The notes: generated by a model not told the origin, from the letters alone. Shown: positions 15,904 through 24,923, counted from the stretch's first letter. The stretch is 64,000 bases of DNA from Hominiventricola filiformis (GCF_020686965.1 NZ_JAJEPS010000002.1:124001-188000); one strand, 5' to 3'. Translations and numbers: made by a program.

Positions 15904-17670
15904 TTACATTTTCTCCGGTGCTTCAAAGCCCAGCAGGTCAATGCAGGTCTCCAGCACTTTTCTGGTCAGCAGAAGCAGGGCAATCCAGCTCTTCTTTGCT
16001 GCCTCATCTTCAGAACCAAGAATCTTGGTCTCATGATAGAATTTATTAAATGCATTGGCAAGATCGTAGATGTACGCACAGATCTTGTGAGGCGCAGATT
16101 CCTCATAAGCAGTCTCCATCATGCTGTTGAATTTCGTCAGTTCCAGCTGAAGCGCTTTCTCACTCTCGTTGGCACTGGCTGTAATCTGTCCGTCACCTGC
16201 AGTGCCTCCCATCTCTTCGTATTTTCTTAAAATAGACTTAATACGAACGATGGTATACAGGATGTAAGGACCTGTATTTCCTTCTGAAGACGTGAAACGA
16301 TCCACATCGAAAATATAGTCTTTGGACGCCTGATTGGACAGGTCACCGTATTTAACAGCGGAAAGACCGACGATCTTGGAGATCTTCTCTGCCTCTTCCT
16401 CATCCATGGGACGACTTGCCTCGATCTTCTTCAGCATCTCTTCATTGATATCTTTCAGAAGATATTCCAGTCTCATAACACCGCCGTCTCTGGTCTTGAA
16501 GGGCTTTCCGTCTTTTCCATTCATAGTACCAAAGCCAAGGAACTTAAGACCGGTCTCATCTGTCACCAGACCACATTTTCTTGCACAGCGGAATACCTGA
16601 ATAAAGTGCATCTCCTGACGCTTGTCTACTACATAGATAATCTCATCCGGATTATAAAGCTTCATACGCTCTACGATGGTTGCCAGATCGGTAGTCGTAT
16701 AGAGAGATGCTCCGTCAGATTTCAAAAGCATACAAGGCGGTACTTCCTTAGTATCGGTATCTTCCTTAACGTCAACAACCAGGGCATTGTCGCTCACATA
16801 AGCAAATCCATCGTCTTTCATCTTCTGCACCATGTCCGGAATATATGGCTGTGCGTCGGACTCACCTTTCCACAGGTCAAAGCTGACATTGAGGTTTGCA
16901 TAGTTTCTCTTTAAGTCGGTAACAGATACATTTAAAATGTGCTGCAGCAGTGCCTGGTAACCTTTTCTTCCATGCTGCAGTTCATAGGTTGCCTGCATGG
17001 CAGCCTCTTTATAAGGTTCATCCTCTTTGGAACGCTTGCTGGCGGTCGGATAAATCTCCTCCAGCTCTGCGATCGTAAACGGAGCTTCCTCCGGGTAAGC
17101 ACCATCGTAATTCTCATCAAAATAGCACAGCTCCGGCTTTCTCTCATGAAGCTCGGTAATAATCAGACCCATCTGCAGACCCCAGTCTCCCAGATGTACA
17201 TCACCGATGACATGATGTCCTGCAAACCGCGCGATTCTCTTTACACTCTCTCCGATGATGGCAGAACGCAGATGTCCTACGTGAAGCGGTTTTGCCACAT
17301 TCGGTCCGCCATAATCAATGACGATGGTCTTCGGATGTTCTGCTTTCTCAAATCCCAGACGCTCGTCTGCTTCCATGCCATTTAAATAGCTGCTCAGGAA
17401 CGCATCATTGATCTTCATGTTAATGAATCCCGGATTTACCGCCTGTACTTCTCCAAATACTTCGGAACCGGCAAGCTGCTCCACGACTCCATTTGCAATC
17501 ATAATCGGCGCTTTGTGGTACTCTTTCGCTGCCGCCATGGCTCCGTTACACTGATATTCACAGAGGTCCGGACGGTTGGAAATCGATACACGCGCGTATT
17601 TTTCATCATAGCCTGCTGCTGCAAACGCTTTTGCTACTTCTGCACTCAGCAGATCCAGTATTTTCTTCAT
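15904..17670 (-). CDS. argS: Arginyl-tRNA synthetase
   Basis: A class I synthetase of 588 residues that charges tRNA-Arg. The N-terminal tRNA-binding domain is followed by the HIGH-type motif PLHVGHLRSAIIGE near residue 128, the catalytic Rossmann domain, and the DALR anticodon-binding domain at the C-terminus. As in many ArgRS enzymes a standard KMSKS is not obvious. The start is set at 17670 because GGAGGAAG precedes it; an in-frame ATG at 17700 has no ribosome site. No T-box leader is visible upstream. Confidence 0.95.
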   Translation of the reverse strand: MKKILDLLSAEVAKAFAAAGYDEKYARVSISNRPDLCEYQCNGAMAAAKEYHKAPIMIANGVVEQLAGSEVFGEVQAVNPGFINMKINDAFLSSYLNGMEADERLGFEKAEHPKTIVIDYGGPNVAKPLHVGHLRSAIIGESVKRIARFAGHHVIGDVHLGDWGLQMGLIITELHERKPELCYFDENYDGAYPEEAPFTIAELEEIYPTASKRSKEDEPYKEAAMQATYELQHGRKGYQALLQHILNVSVTDLKRNYANLNVSFDLWKGESDAQPYIPDMVQKMKDDGFAYVSDNALVVDVKEDTDTKEVPPCMLLKSDGASLYTTTDLATIVERMKLYNPDEIIYVVDKRQEMHFIQVFRCARKCGLVTDETGLKFLGFGTMNGKDGKPFKTRDGGVMRLEYLLKDINEEMLKKIEASRPMDEEEAEKISKIVGLSAVKYGDLSNQASKDYIFDVDRFTSSEGNTGPYILYTIVRIKSILRKYEEMGGTAGDGQITASANESEKALQLELTKFNSMMETAYEESAPHKICAYIYDLANAFNKFYHETKILGSEDEAAKKSWIALLLLTRKVLETCIDLLGFEAPEKM

Positions 17671-17767
17671 ATGCTGAATCTTCCTCCTTAAATTCTCCAT
17701 TTTCCATTAAAGAACTTCTTTCAAGTATAGGGAAAATAAAAGCGTTTGTCAAGGAGTGGCAATCTCT

Positions 17768-18430
17768 CTAGTAGCTGTGATCAAACGCATACCAATGCGC
17801 CAGCTGGCGGCAGATGGCCACCTTATCCATCAGATCCATCTGCTCCCCCTCATTCATCTGTACTTTTACTTCATACTTATCCGAAAAAGTCTCCCCCGTT
17901 GCAGAGCAGGTGCCCAGAACATTTCCGTCAAAGTCCATGACATAATGACATCTTTCATCGGTCAGATAATCTGCCCTGATATTTCCATCCGCATCCAGAA
18001 AAACTATATACCAGTCATGTTCCAGTCCATCGGTCTCCATAATCCGCGTCTGGGCATAGCCAAGGCAGTTGTCATCCATATCATAATATGCATAAGTGGT
18101 GCCGGAATTGACGCCTTCCAGATTGTAGATAAAGTTATCCTTCGGGTCACCCAGATAGAACCAGTCTTCTCCTCCTGCTGTCACGGTATACTTCGTATTC
18201 CAGAATCCGGTCTCTTTGATACTTCCGGCAATCACACCATCCGCCGTCAGATCCGAGGTAAGGGTGATATCCTCCAGATCCCCTGTGTAGGCCAGTGAGG
18301 ATGCCTCTTCCAGCACTTGACGCTCCTCTTCCACAGCCGCCCTTGGCACCTCCTCAATCTCACACCCCGCTGACAGAACTGCCGTCACAGCAGTCAAAAG
18401 CAGAGCCAGATTTCTTTTGTACCTCTTCAT
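17768..18430 (-). CDS. Putative lipoprotein of unknown function
   Basis: A roughly 220-residue protein with a lysine/arginine-rich start, one hydrophobic segment and a lipobox-like LSAGC, then a Glu-rich spacer. The mature part is rich in short beta-type segments (DWFYLGDPKDNFIYNLEG, LGYAQTRIME, DWYIVFLDADGNIRADYL, CHYVMDFDGNVLGTCS) and ends in an amphipathic helix (DLMDKVAICRQLAHWYAF). This pattern is faintly reminiscent of the tubby/LURP-one barrel of its neighbour. The start at 18430 lies 5 bp after that neighbour's stop; starts at 18442 and 18460 are possible. No function can be assigned. Confidence 0.7.
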   Translation of the reverse strand: MKRYKRNLALLLTAVTAVLSAGCEIEEVPRAAVEEERQVLEEASSLAYTGDLEDITLTSDLTADGVIAGSIKETGFWNTKYTVTAGGEDWFYLGDPKDNFIYNLEGVNSGTTYAYYDMDDNCLGYAQTRIMETDGLEHDWYIVFLDADGNIRADYLTDERCHYVMDFDGNVLGTCSATGETFSDKYEVKVQMNEGEQMDLMDKVAICRQLAHWYAFDHSY

Positions 18431-18434
18431 GTGC

Positions 18435-19520
18435 TTACTCATCCTCCTCGTCTCTTGCAATCTCTCTTGCCACCATAATGGCCATGGCGGTCATAAGCGG
18501 CAGATAATCCCTGTCGTAAACCATCAGTACCGAATTATCAAAAACGATGTTATGAAGGGTAAACTGCATATCCTCCATAACAGCTCCCAGCATCCGGCCA
18601 TTGAGGGTCACACTGAAATTGCGTCCGATAGAACCGGCATACTCCCGCAGCTCCAGCTTTCCTTCTGCTACGTCCATAGTGAAATGATCTCTGATAAATT
18701 CCAGTTTTTTCTCCAATTTTCCGTAGAGCTCGCCCTTCAGATAGAAGCGGTAGGCAGGCAGCACATGGAGAATTTCCTTCTCCACCCGGAACACTTCCCG
18801 TTCCTGTCCATCCCGCACATAGAACTTCAGAAGTGGTGCTGTTCCTTCTATATGATAGATGAAATTTCCATCTTTATCGCAGAGATCAAACTGCTGACCT
18901 GCAAGCTTGAAATCTTCCGTAAAAGTATATACTTCCGATGGCTCCGATGCCGGAATCGGAAGCACCTCCCCCGTCTTTGCAAAAGAACTTAAGCTGTCAT
19001 ATAAATATTTCTGCAAAAGCATCACATCCGCCTGGAAACAAATATAGCCTGCCAGATCCTCGCCAAAGTCTTCCTTCATGGGAATCAGCGGCTCATTGAT
19101 CCGATCTTTGATCATACTTTCCAAAAAAGAATAACCCAGATAACCATTCAGTCCGGAACCATTCAGCCAGAAGTAGAGATAATTGCCCTGAAAATCGGGT
19201 CCAAAGATCAGTGCCGGCTGCTTCATCGTATAAAAATGTCCCAGATAACCGCTGCCCAGCGGCGTCGGTACATTTTTAAATGCCTCGTAAAAATCCTCGA
19301 TGGTCCGTACCGTATCTCCCATGCCAATCATCTTCACCACATCTGTCGAGGCATTATAGGATTCCGGGCTTGCCATCATAAAAACCGCAACTCCAATAAT
19401 CACGATCACCGTTGATACAGAAATAAAGAATTTACTGTACCAGAATTTAAAAAGCAATGCCAGTCCCAGCAGCACAATCACAGCTCCCACCAGTCGATAA
19501 AGAAACGTCCGCATCTTCAT
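18435..19520 (-). CDS. Membrane-anchored protein with a tubby/LURP-one-like domain
   Basis: A 361-residue protein. Two hydrophobic helices occupy residues about 4-45, and the remainder is soluble. Residues about 205-350 (AGQQFDLCDKDGNFIYHIEG, FRVEKEILHVLPAYRFYL, GKLEKKLEFIRDHFTMD, ending with a hydrophobic helix LPLMTAMAIMVAREIAR) resemble the LURP-one-related barrel with its central helix, the phospholipid-scramblase fold. The start at 19520 follows GGGGTG. It is encoded directly upstream of the putative lipoprotein, probably in one transcript. Role unknown; a cell-envelope function is likely. Confidence 0.65.
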   Translation of the reverse strand: MKMRTFLYRLVGAVIVLLGLALLFKFWYSKFFISVSTVIVIIGVAVFMMASPESYNASTDVVKMIGMGDTVRTIEDFYEAFKNVPTPLGSGYLGHFYTMKQPALIFGPDFQGNYLYFWLNGSGLNGYLGYSFLESMIKDRINEPLIPMKEDFGEDLAGYICFQADVMLLQKYLYDSLSSFAKTGEVLPIPASEPSEVYTFTEDFKLAGQQFDLCDKDGNFIYHIEGTAPLLKFYVRDGQEREVFRVEKEILHVLPAYRFYLKGELYGKLEKKLEFIRDHFTMDVAEGKLELREYAGSIGRNFSVTLNGRMLGAVMEDMQFTLHNIVFDNSVLMVYDRDYLPLMTAMAIMVAREIARDEEDE

Positions 19521-19616
19521 ATGTACACCCCTTTTCCACCGTAACATAATAATTTAATTTTACTGAAATCTATCTGTTATGGCACTACTCGGATGGGTAG
19601 GGTTGACATTTAGAGC

Positions 19617-19654
19617 AAAAAAATGGCATAGCCCGCTATCAGGGAGCTATGCCA
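19617..19654 (-). terminator. Terminator after the PTS IIC gene
   Basis: TGGCATAGC (19624-19632) pairs with GCTATGCCA (19646-19654); on the minus strand a run of seven T follows (19623-19617). It lies 17 bp past the stop codon at 19671. Confidence 0.9.
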
Positions 19655-19670
19655 CATTTCATTATACGTT

Positions 19671-20969
19671 CTACCCTTTCAGTTCTGTCTGTGCTTCTGC
19701 ACTTTCCTCTTTCAGATACTGCTGATCCAGTGCGTTGATAAAGGGATAATAGATCAATCCTCCGATTACCAGTACTATCAACTGCAGAATACCGCCTCGG
19801 ATATCAGCACACATCATCCATCCTCCAAACGGTGCAGGCATGGTCCACGGAACAGTGACACCCGTAGGATACGGTACCAGTCCGAAGAACATAGCCGCGA
19901 AAGAGATTCCTACCGTAACAAGCGGTACAATAAAGAAAGGAATCGCCATCATCGGATTCAAAACCAGCGGAAGTCCGAAAATAACCGGTTCATTTACATT
20001 AAAGATACCCGGCAGAAAGCTCAGTTTTCCGAGAGATTTCAGGCGTTTTGATTTACATTTAAATGCCATGATCAAAGCCAGGGAAACTGTATTACCGGTA
20101 CCGCCAAGGAAAATAATCAGATTAGCAAAATCCTGCGTTGCAATATACGGTCTGACAGCGTCTGCTGTGGTCTGAAAAATATCCAGATTTGCAAAACGTG
20201 CTGCATACCACAAAGGCCCCATAAAAGAATCAATTACCGCCGTTCCATGAATACCGAAAAACCATAATATAGAATTCAGCACAGTAATGAAAATTGTTCC
20301 TATGAAGGTTGTTCCTATATTGGTGAGCGGCATCTGAATCACTGTAACGATAAAGTTAGATACAGTTCCATAGGGAGTTGCTTCAAAAATCAACCGCAAA
20401 ATCAGAAACAGAATCACGATCAGGGTTGCCGGAATCAGTGCTTCAAACTGTCTTGTCACAAATCCCGGAACAGTAGACGGCATTTTAATCTTAATATCTT
20501 TCTTCAGAAGAACTGCATACAGCTTCGTTGCGATTAACGCTGTCAGCATTGCAGTAAAAAGACCTGCGGAGTCAAAACTGGATGTAGCATATCCGCCTCC
20601 ATCTATCTGCTGGAGCAGAAGAAAATAGGCACTGATAGAGATTGCCACTGCCGGAAGCGGCTCAACCTCTTCTTCCGATGCAAGACTATGGGACACTCCA
20701 ACCACCGCAAACAGTGCAACCAGTCCCATAGTTGCCGGATTTACCATATCCCAGCACCAGGTATTCCATACATCACCAACGATGGATGTCATGAATTCAT
20801 GAAAAGCCGGAATTGGGAAATCACCAATAACAATTGCAAGTGAACCAACAATCAGAAGTGGCATGGACAGCATCAGACCGTCACGCAGGGCAACCAGATA
20901 TTTGTTGCTTGAAAGCTTCTGGGATAATGGCATTAAATAAGTTTCAATCAGCTTTGATAAATGTTTCAT
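19671..20969 (-). CDS. PTS lactose/cellobiose-class transporter subunit IIC
   Basis: A 432-residue polytopic membrane permease of the Lac/Cel PTS family, with the conserved FGIHGTAVIDSFMGPLWYA region near residue 235 and NEPVIFGLPLVLNP near 325. It carries a disaccharide across the membrane while phosphorylating it with IIB and IIA, which are encoded divergently at 23410-24037. It lies 18 bp downstream of a GH4 phospho-glycosidase gene, so the imported sugar phosphate is hydrolysed by that enzyme. The family name suggests beta-glucosides, but see the GH4 entry for a conflict. Confidence 0.92.
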   Translation of the reverse strand: MKHLSKLIETYLMPLSQKLSSNKYLVALRDGLMLSMPLLIVGSLAIVIGDFPIPAFHEFMTSIVGDVWNTWCWDMVNPATMGLVALFAVVGVSHSLASEEEVEPLPAVAISISAYFLLLQQIDGGGYATSSFDSAGLFTAMLTALIATKLYAVLLKKDIKIKMPSTVPGFVTRQFEALIPATLIVILFLILRLIFEATPYGTVSNFIVTVIQMPLTNIGTTFIGTIFITVLNSILWFFGIHGTAVIDSFMGPLWYAARFANLDIFQTTADAVRPYIATQDFANLIIFLGGTGNTVSLALIMAFKCKSKRLKSLGKLSFLPGIFNVNEPVIFGLPLVLNPMMAIPFFIVPLVTVGISFAAMFFGLVPYPTGVTVPWTMPAPFGGWMMCADIRGGILQLIVLVIGGLIYYPFINALDQQYLKEESAEAQTELKG

Positions 20970-20987
20970 GTCTTCCTCCCTCGTAAA

Positions 20988-22394
20988 TCAGACTAATTTC
21001 GGAAAATATTCTCCATTGGCGGCAATGTATTCGTCAAGAAGCGTTCTGGCCAGTTCCGCATCGCCAACCGTACGACTGACTGTAAGCGCCATCAGTGCTT
21101 TTTGATAAGAGCCTTCCAGTGCAGCATCTACTGTCAGTTTTTCATACGCATACTGTCCTTCCAGCAGCCCCTTCTCAAAGGCACCTGCTTCCTGGATGCG
21201 AAGCGGCTCTGCCCCGTTAATACCAACTCTGCAGGCAACTTCCAGCATCATGCCTTCAGAAAGATTGGGAACAATTCCTTTATTTTCTGTAATAATCAAG
21301 AAAATATCATTTTGATTATAAGCAATGCTCATGGCCAGTTCCACAATATAGGTGGCATGTGCATCATTGTGGGCAACCGTCGCAGATGCAAAACTTCCAT
21401 CTGCATCCAGATGTGATCCGCGGCTGTATTTCAAGTCAAGATCATATTGTGTGCCGCGGATCTGATTGAGACTGGCCACACCATCGCAGTATTCCTTCAC
21501 CCGGCGTTCTCTTCCGTCGATGACTGTGTTCGCTCTTGTATAATTTGGATCACTGTGCTTCACCATGGTGTCAGGATAAAGATAATACTGCATATACGTA
21601 TTTGGGAGAGAATGAGGGAAATCCTGTACCATTTTCTCCAGATGACGAAACGTGAAATTCCAGTAATCATCATTTTTTCCAGAATATCCAAGTTCTCTGT
21701 CGCAATCTCCGGTCTTCAATTTTTCCAACATCTCGGGAAGGACATCTTCACCGGTCTTTTTGTCATACATATGGGTAAACCAGCCAAAATGGTTCAGTCC
21801 ATAATAACGTGGTTCCACATCTGTCCGCTTTCTTCCTCCTGCCAGCGGACAGAAGATATCCATAATGGAAATCGGCATATCGCAGATATTGATCAAACGA
21901 TAATCATCCGGAAATACCCGTTTAGTTGCCTCTGCCACGATCGCAGCCGGATTGGAATAATTAAGTATCCATGCTTCAGGTGAATAGCGCCGGATGGTTT
22001 TTACAAGTTCAATCATTGCCGGAACAGAACGCATTCCATAGGCAAAGCCTCCAGGTCCGCAGGTCTCCTGCCCAATCACTCCATATTTAAGCGGAATCTT
22101 TTCATCCAGTTCCCTCATTTTCAATCCGCCTGCACGAATCTGTACCAGCACAAAATCAATATCTTCAAACGCTTTCTGAGGGTCCGTTGTATAGGAAAAC
22201 TCAGCTTCCGGATAATATTCCCGAAACAGGATCTCACCAAATTTTCCTATATGTTCCTGTCTGTCGGCATCAATGTCATAGAGAACGACTTTCCGGAGAG
22301 GAAAATCCTCTCGTACCAGACAAAGCATCTCCAGCATATCAGGAGTATAGGTACTCCCGCCGCCGGCAATTGCAACTGAAAAATTTTTTTTCAT
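20988..22394 (-). CDS. GH4 NAD-dependent 6-phospho-glycosidase
   Basis: A 468-residue GH4 enzyme. The N-terminal NAD-binding motif AGGGSTYTPDMLEMLCL lies at about residues 9-25, followed by VLVQIRAGGLKMRELDE, ETCGPGGFAYGMR, ILNYSNPAAIV and the metal/substrate motif ICDMPISIMD. GH4 uses NAD and Mn2+ and works by oxidation and elimination. In this family CDMP is associated with 6-phospho-alpha-glucosidases (MalH/GlvA), whereas 6-phospho-beta-glucosidases carry CN(V/I)P, so the likely substrate is an alpha-linked disaccharide phosphate. The start at 22394 follows AGGAAGGAAG. Controlled by the RpiR protein next door. Confidence 0.88.
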   Translation of the reverse strand: MKKNFSVAIAGGGSTYTPDMLEMLCLVREDFPLRKVVLYDIDADRQEHIGKFGEILFREYYPEAEFSYTTDPQKAFEDIDFVLVQIRAGGLKMRELDEKIPLKYGVIGQETCGPGGFAYGMRSVPAMIELVKTIRRYSPEAWILNYSNPAAIVAEATKRVFPDDYRLINICDMPISIMDIFCPLAGGRKRTDVEPRYYGLNHFGWFTHMYDKKTGEDVLPEMLEKLKTGDCDRELGYSGKNDDYWNFTFRHLEKMVQDFPHSLPNTYMQYYLYPDTMVKHSDPNYTRANTVIDGRERRVKEYCDGVASLNQIRGTQYDLDLKYSRGSHLDADGSFASATVAHNDAHATYIVELAMSIAYNQNDIFLIITENKGIVPNLSEGMMLEVACRVGINGAEPLRIQEAGAFEKGLLEGQYAYEKLTVDAALEGSYQKALMALTVSRTVGDAELARTLLDEYIAANGEYFPKLV

Positions 22395-22427
22395 ACATGC
22401 TTCCTTCCTTTTTTGCATATTTATACG

Positions 22428-22488
22428 CCTGCATATTCAGCAGGACTTCATCTGTACAAAGGATAAGGAATTTGCGATTTTTTTTCAA
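22428..22488 (-). promoter_or_regulatory. Promoter and candidate operator of the GH4-IIC operon
   Basis: On the minus strand TTGAAA (22488-22483) and TATCCT (22465-22460) are 17 bp apart. Just downstream is a small palindrome CCTGC-N7-GCAGG (22428-22444) containing TGAATATGC, the same 9-mer found in the larger palindrome at 22592-22625. These are good candidates for RpiR binding sites. Confidence 0.55.
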
Positions 22489-22591
22489 GAGATTGGAAAG
22501 ACAAAGAAATTTGTAACTTCAAGAAAAAACATGTTACTCTTTCAACGGAAGGATTGAAGTGCGGCAACGAAAATGATAGAATGTATCAAAA

Positions 22592-22625
22592 GCACTGAAT
22601 ATGCATATTTACGCATATTCAGTGC
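22592..22625. repeat. Perfect 13-bp palindrome overlapping the rpiR stop codon
   Basis: GCACTGAATATGC (22592-22604) is perfectly inverted at 22613-22625 with an 8-nt spacer. On the minus strand it is followed only by TTTTG, a weak terminator. Because TGAATATGC recurs at the GH4 promoter it may instead be an operator. Confidence 0.65.
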
Positions 22626-23332
22626 AAATAAAGTACTAATTTGGACAAGATATATTCCAGAAGAATGATCGTTCTTCCAATAAAAAAATCCGGCACATTA
22701 TAAGCAACTGAACCTGTTGACCGGATCACCAAATGCGGACTGCTCAAGTCCGCCAAAGCAGAAGACCCATTAGCTGTAATCAGTGCGATATCATGACCTG
22801 CGGCCTTTGCACACTGGGCAATATTGATCAGATCTTTTGTCTCACCGCTTTTAGAGAAAAATATGCAAAGGCTCGGGGTGTCTTCCCTCCGCATCATATC
22901 AGAAGGGGATCCATCATAGGCAAGAAATCCGAGCGTAGCCAGTCTTCTCATAAAATAAGAAGAGGCTATGGTAGAAAAGCCAAGTCCTATGACAAAGATA
23001 CAGTTATTCTGATGTTTCAGAAGCAATTCGACAAACATATCTATGGCCGGCTCATTCACAGGATCAAGAATACTGGTCAGTTCAATACCTTCTGCCGGTT
23101 TTTGTTCCTCGTCAACCGAATGTCTCAGAGAATAGATCATATCACTATAACCCTGATAGCCAAGTTTCTTTGCCAGCTTTATTACCGTAGTTGTAGAGAC
23201 ATAAGCCTGACGTGCTATCATCCGGATATTAATCTTTGTATCTCCCTGTTCGATTGCATTCAGTATACAGGACAGGACTTTATGCTCTGTTTCATTTAAT
23301 AAGTGTTGCTGTGAAAAATGCAGGTTTTTCAA
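22619..23332 (-). CDS. MurR/RpiR-family transcriptional regulator
   Basis: A 237-residue regulator with an N-terminal HTH_6 domain (IRMIARQAYVSTTTVIKLAK, about residues 37-56 from this start) and a C-terminal SIS sugar-phosphate-binding domain (CIFVIGLGFSTIASSYF, FFSKSGETKDLI). RpiR proteins sense phosphosugars and control adjacent catabolic genes, here very likely the GH4/PTS genes on both sides. The start is placed at a TTG at 23332 because GAGGTG sits 7 bp before it; in-frame ATG codons further upstream lack a ribosome site. Its stop overlaps the palindrome at 22592-22625. Confidence 0.88.
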   Translation of the reverse strand: MKNLHFSQQHLLNETEHKVLSCILNAIEQGDTKINIRMIARQAYVSTTTVIKLAKKLGYQGYSDMIYSLRHSVDEEQKPAEGIELTSILDPVNEPAIDMFVELLLKHQNNCIFVIGLGFSTIASSYFMRRLATLGFLAYDGSPSDMMRREDTPSLCIFFSKSGETKDLINIAQCAKAAGHDIALITANGSSALADLSSPHLVIRSTGSVAYNVPDFFIGRTIILLEYILSKLVLYLH

Positions 23333-23409
23333 AAAAATCACCTCTCTGTGAATGTACATTGCCATATTATAACACACTTTAACAAAAAATTAATCAGGAG
23401 GATTTTCAA

Positions 23410-23709
23410 ATGAACGTATTATTACTTTGTTCTCAGGGTATGTCTACCGGAATGCTCTGTGAAAAAATTACACAGGCTGCAAAAGAAGACGGAAAAGAGC
23501 TTCATATCTGGGCTGCCAGTGAAATTAAAGCAAGAGAACATGTTGGAAAAGCGGATTTAATTCTGCTTGGGCCGCAGATCCGTTATCTTCAGAAACGTAT
23601 CAGTGAGATGGCACCCGGAAAACCGGTAGAAGTCATTGATATGATGGCCTATGGAATGATGGATGGTAAAAAAGTATATTCCGACATCAAAAAATATATG
23701 GAGGACTGA
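23410..23709 (+). CDS. PTS lactose/cellobiose-class subunit IIB
   Basis: A 99-residue cytoplasmic IIB protein with the phosphorylated cysteine in the N-terminal loop LLCSQGMSTGML (Cys7). It takes phosphate from IIA and passes it to sugar bound by IIC. AGGAGG precedes the ATG, and the gene is transcribed away from rpiR from the 77-bp divergent region. IIA follows after 4 bp. Length and the P-loop-like cysteine motif fit the Lac/Cel IIB family closely. Confidence 0.93.
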   Translation: MNVLLLCSQGMSTGMLCEKITQAAKEDGKELHIWAASEIKAREHVGKADLILLGPQIRYLQKRISEMAPGKPVEVIDMMAYGMMDGKKVYSDIKKYMED

Positions 23710-23713
23710 TCCT

Positions 23714-24037
23714 ATGACAATTACTCAGGAAGTTCTGGAACAATCCTGCCTGGGACTGATTTCCTATAGCGGTGCTGCAAAAAGTGACTATCTGGAAGCT
23801 GTTGAATGTGCCAAATCGGGAGACTTCGAACAGGCTGAAGCAGCTATTGAACGCGGAAATGAAAACTACCTGCATGCCCATGAAGCACATTTTGGATTAC
23901 TTCAGGAAGAAACCGGTACAGAAGGTGGACTTCTGACCCGATTACTTCTGGTTCATGCTGAGGATCAGCTGGCAATGGCCGAAATGGCCCGAATCATGGC
24001 AGAAGAACTAATCGAAGTCTACAAAAGAATCAACTGA
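23714..24037 (+). CDS. PTS lactose/cellobiose-class subunit IIA
   Basis: A 107-residue all-helical IIA protein. The active histidine is expected in LLVHAEDQLAMAEM near residue 78, matching the VHAQDHL-type motif of lactose IIA. It receives phosphate from HPr and transfers it to IIB. The start at 23714 has GGAGG at suitable spacing inside the end of IIB; an in-frame upstream ATG at 23663 lies within IIB and is not used. nfo follows after 16 bp. Confidence 0.92.
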   Translation: MTITQEVLEQSCLGLISYSGAAKSDYLEAVECAKSGDFEQAEAAIERGNENYLHAHEAHFGLLQEETGTEGGLLTRLLLVHAEDQLAMAEMARIMAEELIEVYKRIN

Positions 24038-24053
24038 GTCGGAGGACTTTCTT

Positions 24054-24923
24054 ATGTTAAAACTCGGTTCCCATGTAGGCATGAGCGGTAAAAAAATGAT
24101 GCTCGGCTCTGTGGAAGAAGCTCTCTCTTACGGGGCAAATACCTTTATGATTTACACCGGCGCGCCCCAGAATACCCGCCGAAAAGAGATCAGTGAGCTG
24201 AACATTGACGCTGCCCACGCACTGATGAAAGAAAATGGCATCGATGAGTTCATTATCCATGCTCCCTATATCATCAATCTGGCCAACACCGTCAAACCGG
24301 AAACCTATGAACTGGCCGTCAATTTTCTCCGGCTGGAGCTGACCCGTGCCGACGCCATGGGCAGCAATATCATGGTACTTCACCCGGGTGCCCACGTAGG
24401 AGCCGGTGTGGATGCCGGTATTGCCTCGATTGTAAAGGGATTAAATGAAGTACTGACAGACGATACAAACTGTATGGTAGCACTGGAAACCATGGCTGGA
24501 AAAGGTTCTGAGATTGGACGGAATTTTGAGGAGCTGGCACGGATTTATGACGGCGTAGAGAAAAAAGACCGGCTTCGTGTCTGCTTCGATACCTGCCATA
24601 CCCATGACAGTGGTTATGATATTGTCAACGATTTTGACGGGGTAATTGCACACTTTGACCAGGTGCTGGGAAAAGATCAGATTGCTGCCTTCCATATCAA
24701 TGACAGCAAAAATCCCCGTGGAGCCGCAAAGGACCGCCACGAGAATCTTGGAAGAGGCTGTATTGGTTTTGATGCTCTGAACTACATCGTCCATCATCCG
24801 GATTTTGCGGATGTTCCGAAGATTCTCGAAACGCCGTGGATTCCCGTTGACGGTGATAAAAAGAATACCAGAGCCCCTTATAAAGAAGAAATTGCTATGC
24901 TGCGCGCGGGCTATCATTCATAG
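24054..24923 (+). CDS. nfo: Deoxyribonuclease IV (AP endonuclease)
   Basis: A 289-residue endonuclease IV with a TIM-barrel fold. Zinc-ligand motifs include GSHVG near residue 5, the IIHAPYIINLAN segment near 66, VLHPGAHVGAG near 107, VCFDTCHTHDSGYD near 177, FHINDSKNPRG near 214, and ILETPW near 259. It cuts 5' to abasic sites in base-excision repair. It begins 16 bp after the PTS IIA gene, so it is probably co-transcribed with a sugar transporter. Its transcript seems to end in the structured repeat at 24980-25115. Confidence 0.95.
   Translation: MLKLGSHVGMSGKKMMLGSVEEALSYGANTFMIYTGAPQNTRRKEISELNIDAAHALMKENGIDEFIIHAPYIINLANTVKPETYELAVNFLRLELTRADAMGSNIMVLHPGAHVGAGVDAGIASIVKGLNEVLTDDTNCMVALETMAGKGSEIGRNFEELARIYDGVEKKDRLRVCFDTCHTHDSGYDIVNDFDGVIAHFDQVLGKDQIAAFHINDSKNPRGAAKDRHENLGRGCIGFDALNYIVHHPDFADVPKILETPWIPVDGDKKNTRAPYKEEIAMLRAGYHS

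Noticed and set aside
15904..17770. Search for a T-box leader before argS (and glnS)
   Set aside because: The intergenic stretches are under 120 bp and contain no T-box consensus or specifier/antiterminator structure.
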